Shown here: in pieces, positions 23,742 to 31,344 of the stretch
Layout: each line of letters begins with the position of its first letter
How positions within the stretch are numbered: position 1 is the stretch's first letter
Assembly: GCA_008933835.1 (NCBI GenBank)
Contig: WBUG01000019.1
Location: 1 to 49,698 of the forward strand
DNA from: Bacteroidota bacterium
GTDB taxonomy: Bacteria > Bacteroidota > Ignavibacteria > UBA10030 > UBA8401
Reading direction: 5' to 3'
DNA length: 49,698 nt
Translations under genes and position numbers: made by a program
Notes under the pieces: model-generated
Told to the model about the DNA's origin: nothing
Seen by the model: only the letters and a program-made list of their open reading frames with translations
The model's database searches: none

Positions 23742-24361
23742 ACGGCCGGCTTCTCCGGCGCCGCCGCGGACGTGTTGCGCATGGCGAACTCCACCGCGCT
23801 GACGAGGGTGAAGTACAGGAACCCCCACGCCATCATCCGGTGCGGCTCGTCCACGAACTCGCCGGACATGTCGAGGTGCGCCATCTGCTCGTGCGTCACG
23901 CCGAGCTCCGGCAGCGGCAGCATGATGGCGGCGAAGACGCTCATGAGGTAGAAGAAGACGTTGCTCGCCCACTGCATCATCGCGAAGTCGGTCTCCTTCC
24001 CTTCGGGTGCCTGGCCGGTGATGACGCTGAGCATGCGGTTGAGGAGCAGTCCGCCGAAGGCGATGACCGGCCACCAGGAGTTGAAGCTGGCGGCGAAGGC
24101 GCCGGCGAAGAGCATGTAGAACGCGCCGAGTCCCGCCATGATGAGCAGCGTCTTCTTCTTGTCGCCGCCCCGGAGGGCGAACGCCGTCATGAAGCCGGAG
24201 GAATGGATGATGATGAACTCCAGCAGCATCACCATGGAGAGGAACGGCACCATGTCGTCCCCGAGCGCGTACGGGTCGATCCAGGTGACGAGGAACGTGA
24301 TGCCGAGCATCAGGTCCGGCAGACCGGAGACGATATTGGAGTAGGGGAGGCGGAAGAACAT
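23738..24361 (-). CDS. Integral membrane protein of unknown function
   Basis: 207 residues with about five hydrophobic segments (about 12-30, 42-62, 72-92, 95-112, 135-155) and a further one near 180. MVMLLEFIIIHSSGF and SWWPVIAFGGLLLNR are notable. The first helix begins almost at the N-terminus and no cleavable signal is evident. A TATACT box ends seven bases before the ATG with no Shine-Dalgarno, suggesting a leaderless start. It is coupled by ATGA to phzF downstream. I do not recognise the family. Confidence 0.72.
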   Translation of the reverse strand: MFFRLPYSNIVSGLPDLMLGITFLVTWIDPYALGDDMVPFLSMVMLLEFIIIHSSGFMTAFALRGGDKKKTLLIMAGLGAFYMLFAGAFAASFNSWWPVIAFGGLLLNRMLSVITGQAPEGKETDFAMMQWASNVFFYLMSVFAAIMLPLPELGVTHEQMAHLDMSGEFVDEPHRMMAWGFLYFTLVSAVEFAMRNTSAAAPEKPAV

Positions 24362-24367
24362 GATGCA

Positions 24368-24374
24368 CAGTATA
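24368..24374 (-). promoter_or_regulatory. Candidate leaderless -10 box
   Basis: The minus strand reads CGTATACTGTGCATC immediately before the ATG at 24361. TATACT ends seven bases before the start codon, which is the spacing expected for a leaderless message. Confidence 0.45.
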
Positions 24375-24469
24375 CGGAGTCCGCCGGTGAAAAGAAAGCC
24401 GATGCTGTGGCGGTCTCCGATATCGAAGGAATCAAGGGAAGGTCAGTACGAGGGGGCCGAAGAGGAAAC

Positions 24470-24513
24470 ACATAGGTACATAGGGAACATAGAGAACATA
24501 GAGAACATAGAAC
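24470..24513. repeat. Tandem repeat of a 9-base unit (ACATAGAGA)
   Basis: Five consecutive copies of ACATAG plus a variable two- or three-base spacer: GT, GGA, AGA, AGA, AAC. The two central copies are identical. It lies in the 204-base gap between the start of the 23738-24361 gene and the end of the LytTR regulator gene. The gap is otherwise AT-richer than average and without a gene. Confidence 0.9.
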
Positions 24514-24565
24514 GTGGAAGGGACGGAGGGTCCGTGAACCGACCGGATGATCCCGGAGGAACGGA

Positions 24566-25309
24566 TCATAACATGGTTTTGAGCTTATCGTATCCCGTCT
24601 TGCTCACCGGAAGCTGTGTGCCGTCCTTGAGCACCGCCATGCGGGAGTCCTTGCCGTAGAGTTCGAGCTTGGCGAGCCGGTCGATGTTGAGGATGTACGA
24701 ACGGTGGATGCGGACGAAGCGCTGCGGGTCCAGCACGGTCTCGAGCTCCGCCAGCCGCTGCATCTTGAGGTGGGAACGGCCGCTGACGCGGAACGACGCG
24801 TAATCGTCCTGCGCCTCCACGTAGTCGATCTGCTCCGCGGGGATGACGAGCACCTTGCTCCCCTCCTTCACCAGCACCCGTTCCAGCGGCTGTCCGGCGG
24901 GACGCGCCGCGGCCGCGGCCTCCTTCGCCTTCGACGGTCGCTTCGCGCCGACGTGCGCGGCGGCGCGGGCGAGCGCCTCGTCGAACCGCTCGCGCGTCAC
25001 CGGTTTGAGCAGGTAGTCCACCGCGTGCACCTCGAACGCCTTCAGCGCGTACTGGTCGAACGCCGTCACGAACACCACCGCCGGCGGCTCGTCCAGCAGT
25101 TCGATGACCTCGAACCCGCTCAGCTTCGGCATCTGGATGTCGAGGAACATCAGGTCCGGCTTCCGTTCCGCCGCCTTCACCGCCTCGAACCCGTTGGCGC
25201 ATTCCGCCACCACCTCCACCTCCGGATGGTGCGAGAGATATTCGCGCAGCAGGCGCCGCGCCAGTTCTTCGTCGTCGACGACGACCGCCGTGATGCGTTT
25301 CGTGCTCAT
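24566..25309 (-). CDS. LytTR-family response regulator
   Basis: 247 residues. The receiver domain spans 1-120 with acidic pocket Asp12-Asp13, phosphoacceptor Asp57 (LMFLDIQMP), Thr in VFVTAFD and Lys in LLKPV. An Ala/Lys linker follows, then a LytTR DNA-binding domain from about 145 (VIPAEQIDYVEAQDDYASF, FVRIHRSYILNIDRL). Such regulators bind direct repeats in promoters. Its ATG overlaps the stop of the kinase gene by ATGA, so it is the output of that kinase. It is the last gene of the Lia-like operon and probably controls envelope or membrane-stress genes; this is inferred from context. Confidence 0.95.
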   Translation of the reverse strand: MSTKRITAVVVDDEELARRLLREYLSHHPEVEVVAECANGFEAVKAAERKPDLMFLDIQMPKLSGFEVIELLDEPPAVVFVTAFDQYALKAFEVHAVDYLLKPVTRERFDEALARAAAHVGAKRPSKAKEAAAAARPAGQPLERVLVKEGSKVLVIPAEQIDYVEAQDDYASFRVSGRSHLKMQRLAELETVLDPQRFVRIHRSYILNIDRLAKLELYGKDSRMAVLKDGTQLPVSKTGYDKLKTML

Positions 25310-26367
25310 CGCTGTTCTCCTGCGGGCATGAAGAGGACCACCTGGAAGATGTTCTCGCGGAGGGAGGACTGCAGCCCCGCCTCCTCGCCGTACGACGTCC
25401 GCAGCCGCCGGCGCACGATGTCGATGCCGGAACCGGTGCCGCTCCGTTCCGGGGAGCCCGGTTCCGTCGGATTCTCCACGGTCAGGAAGAGCCGGTCGCT
25501 CCGCCGTTCCGCCGTGACGGTGACGGTCCCCCCCTCCAGCGAATCGGCGATGCCGTGCTTGATGGCGTTCTCGAGCAGCGGCTGGAGGAGCAGCGGCGGC
25601 AGGAGGCATGCGCGGGCGGACTCCTCCACACGCTCCGATACGGAAAGCCGCCGTCCGAACCGCACCTTCTCGATGTCCAGATAGCTGCGCAGCAGCGAGA
25701 ACTCCTCCTCCACCGTGACGCGTTCCTTCGCGCCGAAGACGAGGCTCTTCCGGAAGAAGTCCGCCAGCGTGGTGGTCATGGTGCGCGCGGCGGCGGGGTC
25801 CGCGGAGGTCAGCGCGGCGATGGAGTTGAGGCTGTTGAAGAGGAAGTGCGGGTCGATCTGCATCCGGAGCGCCTTCAGCTCGGCGTTCTGCGCCTGCAGA
25901 CGCATCTCGAACGCCCGCTGCTCGGCCGCGCGGGAACGCTCGAACGCGGCGATGAGGTACGACGCGGTGAGGGAGATGATGTACACCGGAACGCCCGCCG
26001 CCGCGATGCCGGCGAGGATGACCGCGCCGTCGTACGGATACAGGACGACGCCGAAGAGGTACTGGACCGCGGCGAGCCATCCCCATCCCGCGGCGCCCCA
26101 CACGACGCAGATGGTGAGCACCGACGCCGCGACGCCGAGCAGACCGCGCCATCCGGGGAGCGACTCGAGCGGGAACGTACGGGAGATGTACCAGGCGGAG
26201 AGGTTCATCTCGGCGAAGACGAGCAGCAGCGGGATGGCGAACGCCATGGCCGGCAGGATGCGGCTCCCCGTGGCGGAGGCGATGACCGCACCGGCGACGA
26301 GGCCGAGCAGTCCCCACATCACGAGGTAGATGGCGGTGCGGCGGGTGTCGGAAAGGATGGGGTGCAT
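25306..26367 (-). CDS. LytS-like sensor histidine kinase
   Basis: 353 residues. Four to five membrane helices occupy about 10-145, with no large periplasmic domain. A short coiled linker leads to the His_kinase region with QIDPHFLFNSLNSI, His174 being the phosphoacceptor. The ATPase domain shows PPLLLQPLLENAIKHGI (N box), then GTGSGIDIVRRRL (G box). This is the YehU/LytS type that pairs with LytTR regulators. With so few residues outside the membrane it likely senses a membrane-intrinsic signal or the adjacent LiaI/F-like proteins. It is coupled to the regulator by ATGA. Confidence 0.95.
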   Translation of the reverse strand: MHPILSDTRRTAIYLVMWGLLGLVAGAVIASATGSRILPAMAFAIPLLLVFAEMNLSAWYISRTFPLESLPGWRGLLGVAASVLTICVVWGAAGWGWLAAVQYLFGVVLYPYDGAVILAGIAAAGVPVYIISLTASYLIAAFERSRAAEQRAFEMRLQAQNAELKALRMQIDPHFLFNSLNSIAALTSADPAAARTMTTTLADFFRKSLVFGAKERVTVEEEFSLLRSYLDIEKVRFGRRLSVSERVEESARACLLPPLLLQPLLENAIKHGIADSLEGGTVTVTAERRSDRLFLTVENPTEPGSPERSGTGSGIDIVRRRLRTSYGEEAGLQSSLRENIFQVVLFMPAGEQR

Positions 26368-26451
26368 TGGGTCCGTGTGGTCACAGAGAGCGCGATGATG
26401 CCGTTCCCCGGAGCACGCGGCGCTCCGGGGAACGGCCGGGAAGGGGCGCGA

Positions 26452-27171
26452 TCAGTTCTTGATCTCGACGCCCCCCATGACGATGTTGCCGGTGAGCACG
26501 AGGCGTTTCGCGGGGCCTTCCTTCGGCGGGTACACCTTCTCGTCCACGCCGCCCATGATGGGGAGCGCCTTCACCGTCACGGTCCAGCCCATCGGCACGC
26601 GCACTTCGATGCCGCCCCAGAGCACGAACACGTCGAGCACCGCTTCGTCGCCGGCGATCTCCGCCTCGCGCAGATCGATCTCACAGCCTCCCATGACGGC
26701 GGTCAGTTCGCCGCCGCGGAACTCGCGCGAGGTGATGGAGCGCTTCACGCCGCTGAGCAGCGCCACGTTGCGGAAGTACGCGTCGGTCTCCTCCCCTGCG
26801 CCGGCTCCGGTCTCGATCCGGGCTTCGACGCGGCGCGTACGGTTGACCGAACTCCGGAGGAAGTTGAGGCCGATGATGATGAGGATGACCGGCCACCAGT
26901 CCCACACACGGAAGTCGATGACGTTCATCCGGTCCAGCACCATGAGCGAACCGACCGCGATGAGGATCCAGCCGAACACCTGTCCGGGCGTGCCGGGGGC
27001 CTGCGTCACCTTCGTCAGTCCCCACACCACGAGGAGCGCCGGCCAGTAGCGGAGCAGGTCCCCCGCGTAGAAGAGCCCGAGGTTGTCGAGCATGAACAGC
27101 ACGCCGACGGCGATGATGAGCAGTCCGAGCACGAACTGCGTGGAAAGGAAGGAACGTTTCGTGTTCTCCAT
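26452..27171 (-). CDS. LiaF-like membrane protein with C-terminal DUF2154-like domain
   Basis: 239 residues. Four membrane helices lie at about 10-115 (FVLGLLIIAVGVLFMLDNLGL, then FGWILIAVGSLMVLDRM and WWPVILIIIGLNFL), typical of the LiaI/LiaF membrane domain. A soluble beta-rich domain follows from about 140 (VALLSGVKRSITSREFRGGELTAVMGG, VPMGWTVTVKALPIMGGV) as in LiaF and VraT. In Gram-positives LiaF inhibits the LiaRS system. Here it sits upstream of a LytS/LytTR pair, so a similar modulatory role is a fair inference. AAGGAG within the end of the preceding gene serves as its ribosome site, one base separating the two genes. Confidence 0.85.
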   Translation of the reverse strand: MENTKRSFLSTQFVLGLLIIAVGVLFMLDNLGLFYAGDLLRYWPALLVVWGLTKVTQAPGTPGQVFGWILIAVGSLMVLDRMNVIDFRVWDWWPVILIIIGLNFLRSSVNRTRRVEARIETGAGAGEETDAYFRNVALLSGVKRSITSREFRGGELTAVMGGCEIDLREAEIAGDEAVLDVFVLWGGIEVRVPMGWTVTVKALPIMGGVDEKVYPPKEGPAKRLVLTGNIVMGGVEIKN

Positions 27172-27172
27172 G

Positions 27173-27532
27173 TCAGCACTCCTTCGCCGTACGGACCGGC
27201 GCGTTGAAGGTCGAATTCCAGATGAGGCTCACGCCCCACGCCACGATGAGCGCGGGCCAGGTCTCGCCGAAGCCGAGGCCCCACACGTGGCGGAGCGAGA
27301 TGTAAAGCCAGAGACCGAAGAAGACCCACCAAGCGCCTTCACCGAACTGTTTGCGGTGTGCGGCGTTCGCGATGGTCACCAGTCCGACGATGACGAAGCC
27401 GAGCGGCCAGTGCGACCAGACGGATCCGATGTCGATGAGCTCCATGTTCTGCATCAGCATCGCCGCTCCGAGCGCCATCAGGATGAGGCCCATGGCCATC
27501 GTCCCTTTGCTGATCTTCCGTTGTCCGTTCAT
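27173..27532 (-). CDS. LiaI/LiaF-type membrane-domain protein
   Basis: 119 residues with four membrane helices and the recurring WP...G pattern (GSVWSHWPLGFVIVGL, GETWPALIVAWGVSLIW) of DUF5668/LiaI-LiaF membrane domains. It lacks the soluble domain of the next gene. It begins MNGQRKISKGT and has CGGAGGAA before the ATG. As the first gene of the four-gene operon it probably forms part of the same membrane sensor complex as the LiaF-like protein. The two look like products of a duplication with loss of the C-domain. Confidence 0.85.
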   Translation of the reverse strand: MNGQRKISKGTMAMGLILMALGAAMLMQNMELIDIGSVWSHWPLGFVIVGLVTIANAAHRKQFGEGAWWVFFGLWLYISLRHVWGLGFGETWPALIVAWGVSLIWNSTFNAPVRTAKEC

Positions 27533-27559
27533 GTCTTCCTCCGATTGATTGGATGCATG

Positions 27560-27578
27560 AACATACCGAAAAATCGGC
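27560..27578 (-). promoter_or_regulatory. Candidate promoter of the Lia-like/LytTR operon
   Basis: The minus strand reads CCGATTTTTCGGTATGTTC, a variant of the GATTTTC-TATATTG string found at 2211, 5171 and 6493. Initiation would be near 27553, with about 20 bases before the ATG at 27532 and a GGAGGA ribosome site between. Confidence 0.45.
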
Positions 27579-27642
27579 CTCCGGGTTCCCCGTTTCTCGG
27601 CGAACGGCGTCCGGGCATCGGCGAACGGAGGGTCCGGAGCAT

Positions 27643-27670
27643 GAAAAAGCCGGGCGGACCCGGCTTTTTC
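27643..27670 (-). terminator. Rho-independent terminator after the TlpA-like gene
   Basis: Arms GAAAAAGCCGGG and CCCGGCTTTTTC are perfect (12 bp) around a CGGA loop. On the minus strand it ends in a run of T and lies ten bases after the stop at 27681. Its symmetric A/T flanks could stop transcription from either direction. Confidence 0.85.
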
Positions 27671-27680
27671 GCTCCCGCGG

Positions 27681-29567
27681 TCACTTCGCGGCGGTCTCGG
27701 CCAGCAGCATCTCGAACTGCAGGTCCATCTTGTCCTCCATCTCCTGCGCGCCGCTGAAGCCGACGTCCTTGAAGCGGACCTGTCCGTTGCGGCCGATGAA
27801 GAACTTGGTCGGAATGCCGTCGACGCCGTACTTCGTCACGACGTCCGTATCGAACACCACGGGGAAGGTGTACTTGTTCTTCGCGATGAAGTCCTTCACA
27901 TGCTGTTCGCGCTGCTCCGGCGCGACGCGCTCCCAGGTGTTCACGGCGAGGATGACGATGTCCGGGTTCCCCTTGTACTTGTCGTACACCTTCTGCAGCG
28001 AGGGGAACGACGAGAGGCAGGGTCCGCACCACGTCGCCCAGAAGTCCAGCACGACCACCTTCCCCTTCAGCGCGGAGAGCTTCACGGGGGTGCCGTCCAG
28101 GGACTTCAGTTCGAAATCGACGGAGGGCTTGTCGAGCCATTCCTTCTTCAATTTCTCTTTCAGCGCTGCGCTCATCTGCCCTTTCGCGTACGTCACCACG
28201 GAATCGAACCCGGCGGCGCTCCCCTTCACCGCGGTGTAGGCGGCGCGGTACTGCTCCAGCAGCGAGGGAGAGCCCTTCCCCTTCACGAGCGAACCGAACG
28301 CGATCTCCATCGCCTTGTCGTTCCGTCCGGTCTTCACGTAGCACTCCGCGAGCCGCGCCGCGTTCTCCGGGTCCTCCCCCTCCATCAGCGCATACGACTC
28401 CTCCATCGGCGCGACCGCGTCGGCGTGACGGCCGAGACGCATCAGACCGTCGCCGTACGTGTCCGCGATCATGCCGCGAAGGTACTTCACGTTGGAGAGC
28501 CATGAGGCGCGGTTGACGCCGATGAAATCGAGCGAGGTGCGGACCTCCCCGGTCACGGTGCGGTCCAGCCCCTTCTTCGCGAGCGCCGTCCCTTCCTCCA
28601 CCTTTCCGCCGGTGATCATACCGTACGCGACGTTGTTATAGTAGTTGGGCGAGACGTTGGGATACTTCTCCAGGAACGCCGCCGCCTTGTCGAGGTCCTT
28701 CGCGCGGATGTACGCGGAGAGGAAGAGCGGCTCCGTTCCGGGCTGCACCGTGAAGGAGCCGATGTACTCCGTCACCATCGCGGCGCGCTTCGCGGGGTCC
28801 ACCTCCGTCATCAGGGTCTGCTGCGCCTTCATCTCGGCGAACTTCCCGGCCGGGTTCTTCTTCAGCATCGCCGCTTCCAGTTCCTCCGCCTTCTTGGACT
28901 GTTCCGTACGGTGGAACCACTGGATGAACTCGCGCACCACCTCTTCGTCCTTCGCATACTTCTTATAGAGCGCATCGAGCTCCTTCTTCACCTGCTTCAC
29001 CGTCTTCGGCCCGGGGTCCGCTTTGAACATCATGGACCACGACAGCGTGGCGGCACGCCACTGGTCCGGATACTGCTTCCGCTCGGCCGCCAGGAACGTC
29101 TTCGCCGCGGCGGAGTCGACCGTATGCTTGAACCCGTAGAAGTTGCGCGAGAGACGGACGAGCGCTTCCATCATCTGCGCGCCCCGGACCGGTTTCCCCT
29201 TCGCGTCATACACCATCGACGTCCAGGCATTGGCGCCATTGTCGTCCGTCGCGTCGCCGGCATCGAACCGGTAGGTGAAACCGACCGCCTTCGGGTCGGA
29301 CATCGGGAACGACGTGCTCCACACCGCGCCGGTCTTCGTCATCTTCTGTTCCAGCATGGAGGGGAGCCCGTCCGGGTTGACGAAGAGCACCACCGCATAG
29401 ACGTCGGCGGCCGCCGCATGCACCGCACCATCGGCCGCGGGGTCGTACGTCACGGTGACGGTCTCCCCCTTCTTCGGTTTCTCCGGGGTGACGGTGACGA
29501 CGCCGGCATGGAGGGTGGGGAGCAGCACGGTAAGCGCTGCAAGGAAGTGCAAGAACGTTCTCTTCAT
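27681..29567 (-). CDS. TlpA-like thioredoxin-family protein with large TPR-like N-region, exported
   Basis: 628 residues. A signal peptide (MKRTFLHFLAALTVLLPTLHA) is followed by a beta domain at about 25-130, helical repeats at about 140-470, and a C-terminal TlpA/ResA domain. The redox motif is WCGPC with Cys514 and Cys517, preceded by LKGKVVVLDFWATWC; the cis-Pro is in GVDGIPTKFFI. It should act as a periplasmic disulfide reductase, perhaps for cytochrome maturation or oxidative stress. The TPR part suggests partner binding. Bacteroidota carry many such fusions of unknown target. It ends at a strong terminator. Confidence 0.88.
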   Translation of the reverse strand: MKRTFLHFLAALTVLLPTLHAGVVTVTPEKPKKGETVTVTYDPAADGAVHAAAADVYAVVLFVNPDGLPSMLEQKMTKTGAVWSTSFPMSDPKAVGFTYRFDAGDATDDNGANAWTSMVYDAKGKPVRGAQMMEALVRLSRNFYGFKHTVDSAAAKTFLAAERKQYPDQWRAATLSWSMMFKADPGPKTVKQVKKELDALYKKYAKDEEVVREFIQWFHRTEQSKKAEELEAAMLKKNPAGKFAEMKAQQTLMTEVDPAKRAAMVTEYIGSFTVQPGTEPLFLSAYIRAKDLDKAAAFLEKYPNVSPNYYNNVAYGMITGGKVEEGTALAKKGLDRTVTGEVRTSLDFIGVNRASWLSNVKYLRGMIADTYGDGLMRLGRHADAVAPMEESYALMEGEDPENAARLAECYVKTGRNDKAMEIAFGSLVKGKGSPSLLEQYRAAYTAVKGSAAGFDSVVTYAKGQMSAALKEKLKKEWLDKPSVDFELKSLDGTPVKLSALKGKVVVLDFWATWCGPCLSSFPSLQKVYDKYKGNPDIVILAVNTWERVAPEQREQHVKDFIAKNKYTFPVVFDTDVVTKYGVDGIPTKFFIGRNGQVRFKDVGFSGAQEMEDKMDLQFEMLLAETAAK

Positions 29568-29622
29568 AGTACGGTCCTTTCGATGATGGCCAGAGCGGTG
29601 AGGTGTTTGTCCGTTACATTCG

Positions 29623-30288
29623 TCATGGCAGTTCGGCCCACGAAGCACCTCCGAAGTGCACCTGGATGCTGTCGGCATACGACATGTTCTTCGATGTGTA
29701 CGCGTACACACGATACCGGTACTGCTTCGTCGGATCGACGTTCACATCCGTGAACGTCCGGGCGGTACGGGCCTCTTCGCCGACGACCGCGTACGCTCCG
29801 CCGGGCAGTTGCTTCCGCTCGATGCGGAATCCGTCCTCGAATTGCTGTACATAGTACCAACTGAGCCGCAGCGATGTCGCCGATACTCCCGTGACGTTCA
29901 GCTGCGCCGGACCGAAGAACGAGAGATACGTTTTGATCGAACCGGAGAACCGGACGGCCGTTTCTTTTTTCGTGCCGACGCGATATTCATAGAAAACATT
30001 CGGCACCACTGCTTGGCGGTGAACGAAGCGGGTAGCGTTGGGTCCGGTCTGCCCCGCCGTCATGAACTCCTCTTCGTTCCCGGTGCGCCATTGGACCAGA
30101 TATCCGTCCTCGAGGATGCTGTTGTCGGTCCATGTGACGATGACAGAATCTTCGCTGGACATGTTCAGGGAGATGCTCGGAGGGTTCGGATGAAACTGAA
30201 GTTCAATGGGTTCCAAATCGCATGAGGAAAGCGACAACATGAGTGCCGCGACGCACCATCCGCAGCGGCGGAGCGAGGCCGTTCTCAT
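29623..30288 (-). CDS. Lipoprotein with two fibronectin type III domains
   Basis: 221 residues. The signal MRTASLRRCGWCVAALMLSLSSC ends in a lipobox, so Cys23 is probably acylated. Two FN3-like domains follow at about 33-120 (ISLNMSSEDSVIVTWTDNSILEDGY) and 127-215 (LNVTGVSATSLRLSWYYVQQFEDGF), each with the Trp and Tyr core residues (YEYRVGT, YRYRVYA). It is probably a surface or periplasmic adhesion or scaffold protein. It overlaps the PEGA gene by ATGA. Base composition is less GC-rich than the genes around it. Confidence 0.82.
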   Translation of the reverse strand: MRTASLRRCGWCVAALMLSLSSCDLEPIELQFHPNPPSISLNMSSEDSVIVTWTDNSILEDGYLVQWRTGNEEEFMTAGQTGPNATRFVHRQAVVPNVFYEYRVGTKKETAVRFSGSIKTYLSFFGPAQLNVTGVSATSLRLSWYYVQQFEDGFRIERKQLPGGAYAVVGEEARTARTFTDVNVDPTKQYRYRVYAYTSKNMSYADSIQVHFGGASWAELP

Positions 30289-31232
30289 ATGCTCCCCCGC
30301 ACCGTCAGCAATACGGCATTCATCGAACGTCCAGACGAAGGTTCGAACGAGGGCTCGAGGTCAAATGTATGCCGTTGCGTATGAAAGAGAAGGATATCGA
30401 GGATGTTCAGCACGTACACAGCGGCGAATCCGGCAGCGAAAGCGTTCCGCAGCACGACGGCATTCTGCGCGGCATCGTATGAAGAACGGGCAGAAGCCGC
30501 AATACGGAGCTGCTCCTGCTCTGCGTTGGCGTTCTTCAGCTTATCATTCTCCGAACGATAGCGGAGGAAATGGTACATGAACACCCCCTCCGAGCTGATC
30601 ATACCGGCGACGGTCAATCCGGCTGCTGCCATGATGGCAACACCCTTTTCAGAACTGCCGTCCATCATCTGTCCCGACCCTGGAAGCAGCAGTGAGTACT
30701 CGAGAAGATCGTAGGACGGTTTGTCGAAGTCGCCGATGACGCTCCATCGTTCGTCGGAACGGAACGACACGGTGCTCTGTAATGCGTTGGTGAACGAGGG
30801 ATGGGAGGCGGAGAGGAGACGTTCTCCGGTCAGCACCGGAACCGGTGCTCCGGATGCGGGGTGGATCTCTACACCATCGACCGATATGGCGGCGTCGGGC
30901 GGGGTAATGCGGAAGTCGATGTACGCATACTTCGACAGCAACCGACGGAAGACACGAACCGTGTCACGTCCCATCGGATAGACCGGTGTCGCGTACGGAA
31001 CATACCGGTCCAAAGAGATGGCGAGAGTGATCGTGTCATCCTCCGAGATGGCGAGATGGAGCGGAGTTTGCCCCCGGAGCGCGCCGTTCACTTCCACGGC
31101 GGCGTGCGGAGGCTGCGATTCGACGACAAGGATGCACTGCTGCACCGATGCCGTATCGGCTTCAGCAGGGGCAGCCTGAAGAACGGCGAGAAGAACGGAA
31201 CAGAGCAAGAACGCCCGTTTGAACTGGCGCAT
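30285..31232 (-). CDS. PEGA-domain protein with C-terminal membrane helices
   Basis: 315 residues. After the signal peptide (MRQFKRAFLLCSVLLAVLQAAPAEA) come two PEGA-like beta repeats, at about 34-95 (LVVESQPPHAAVEVNGALRGQTPLHL) and 100-160 (IDFRITPPDAAISVDGVEI). The C-terminal half resembles DUF5683-type proteins, with LLPGSGQMMDGSSEKGVAI and two hydrophobic helices (about 200-220 and 265-285). PEGA domains occur in surface and envelope proteins. Co-transcription with the FN3 lipoprotein suggests they form one envelope complex; that is inference. A TATATTTTTG promoter box lies about 60 bases upstream. Confidence 0.8.
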   Translation of the reverse strand: MRQFKRAFLLCSVLLAVLQAAPAEADTASVQQCILVVESQPPHAAVEVNGALRGQTPLHLAISEDDTITLAISLDRYVPYATPVYPMGRDTVRVFRRLLSKYAYIDFRITPPDAAISVDGVEIHPASGAPVPVLTGERLLSASHPSFTNALQSTVSFRSDERWSVIGDFDKPSYDLLEYSLLLPGSGQMMDGSSEKGVAIMAAAGLTVAGMISSEGVFMYHFLRYRSENDKLKNANAEQEQLRIAASARSSYDAAQNAVVLRNAFAAGFAAVYVLNILDILLFHTQRHTFDLEPSFEPSSGRSMNAVLLTVRGSI

Positions 31233-31290
31233 CGGTGTATTGATCGGATTCGGCGCATTCGGTCCGGATAGACACGGACAGGACCGGTTG

Positions 31291-31323
31291 CAAAAATATA
31301 CTCAAACGGAACCGGAATTGAAA
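31291..31323 (-). promoter_or_regulatory. Promoter of the PEGA/FN3 operon
   Basis: The minus strand reads TTTC, 19 bases, then TATATTTTTG. This matches the Bacteroidetes -33/-7 consensus (TTTG, N19, TAnnTTTG) closely. The ATG at 31232 lies about 58 bases downstream of the box. Confidence 0.65.
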
Positions 31324-31344
31324 CCCGTCCTTTCCTGCAGGCTC

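Noticed and set aside
27643-27670. Part of a mobile-element inverted repeat
   Set aside because: No matching distant copy or transposase lies nearby. Position after a stop codon and the T-run fit an ordinary terminator.
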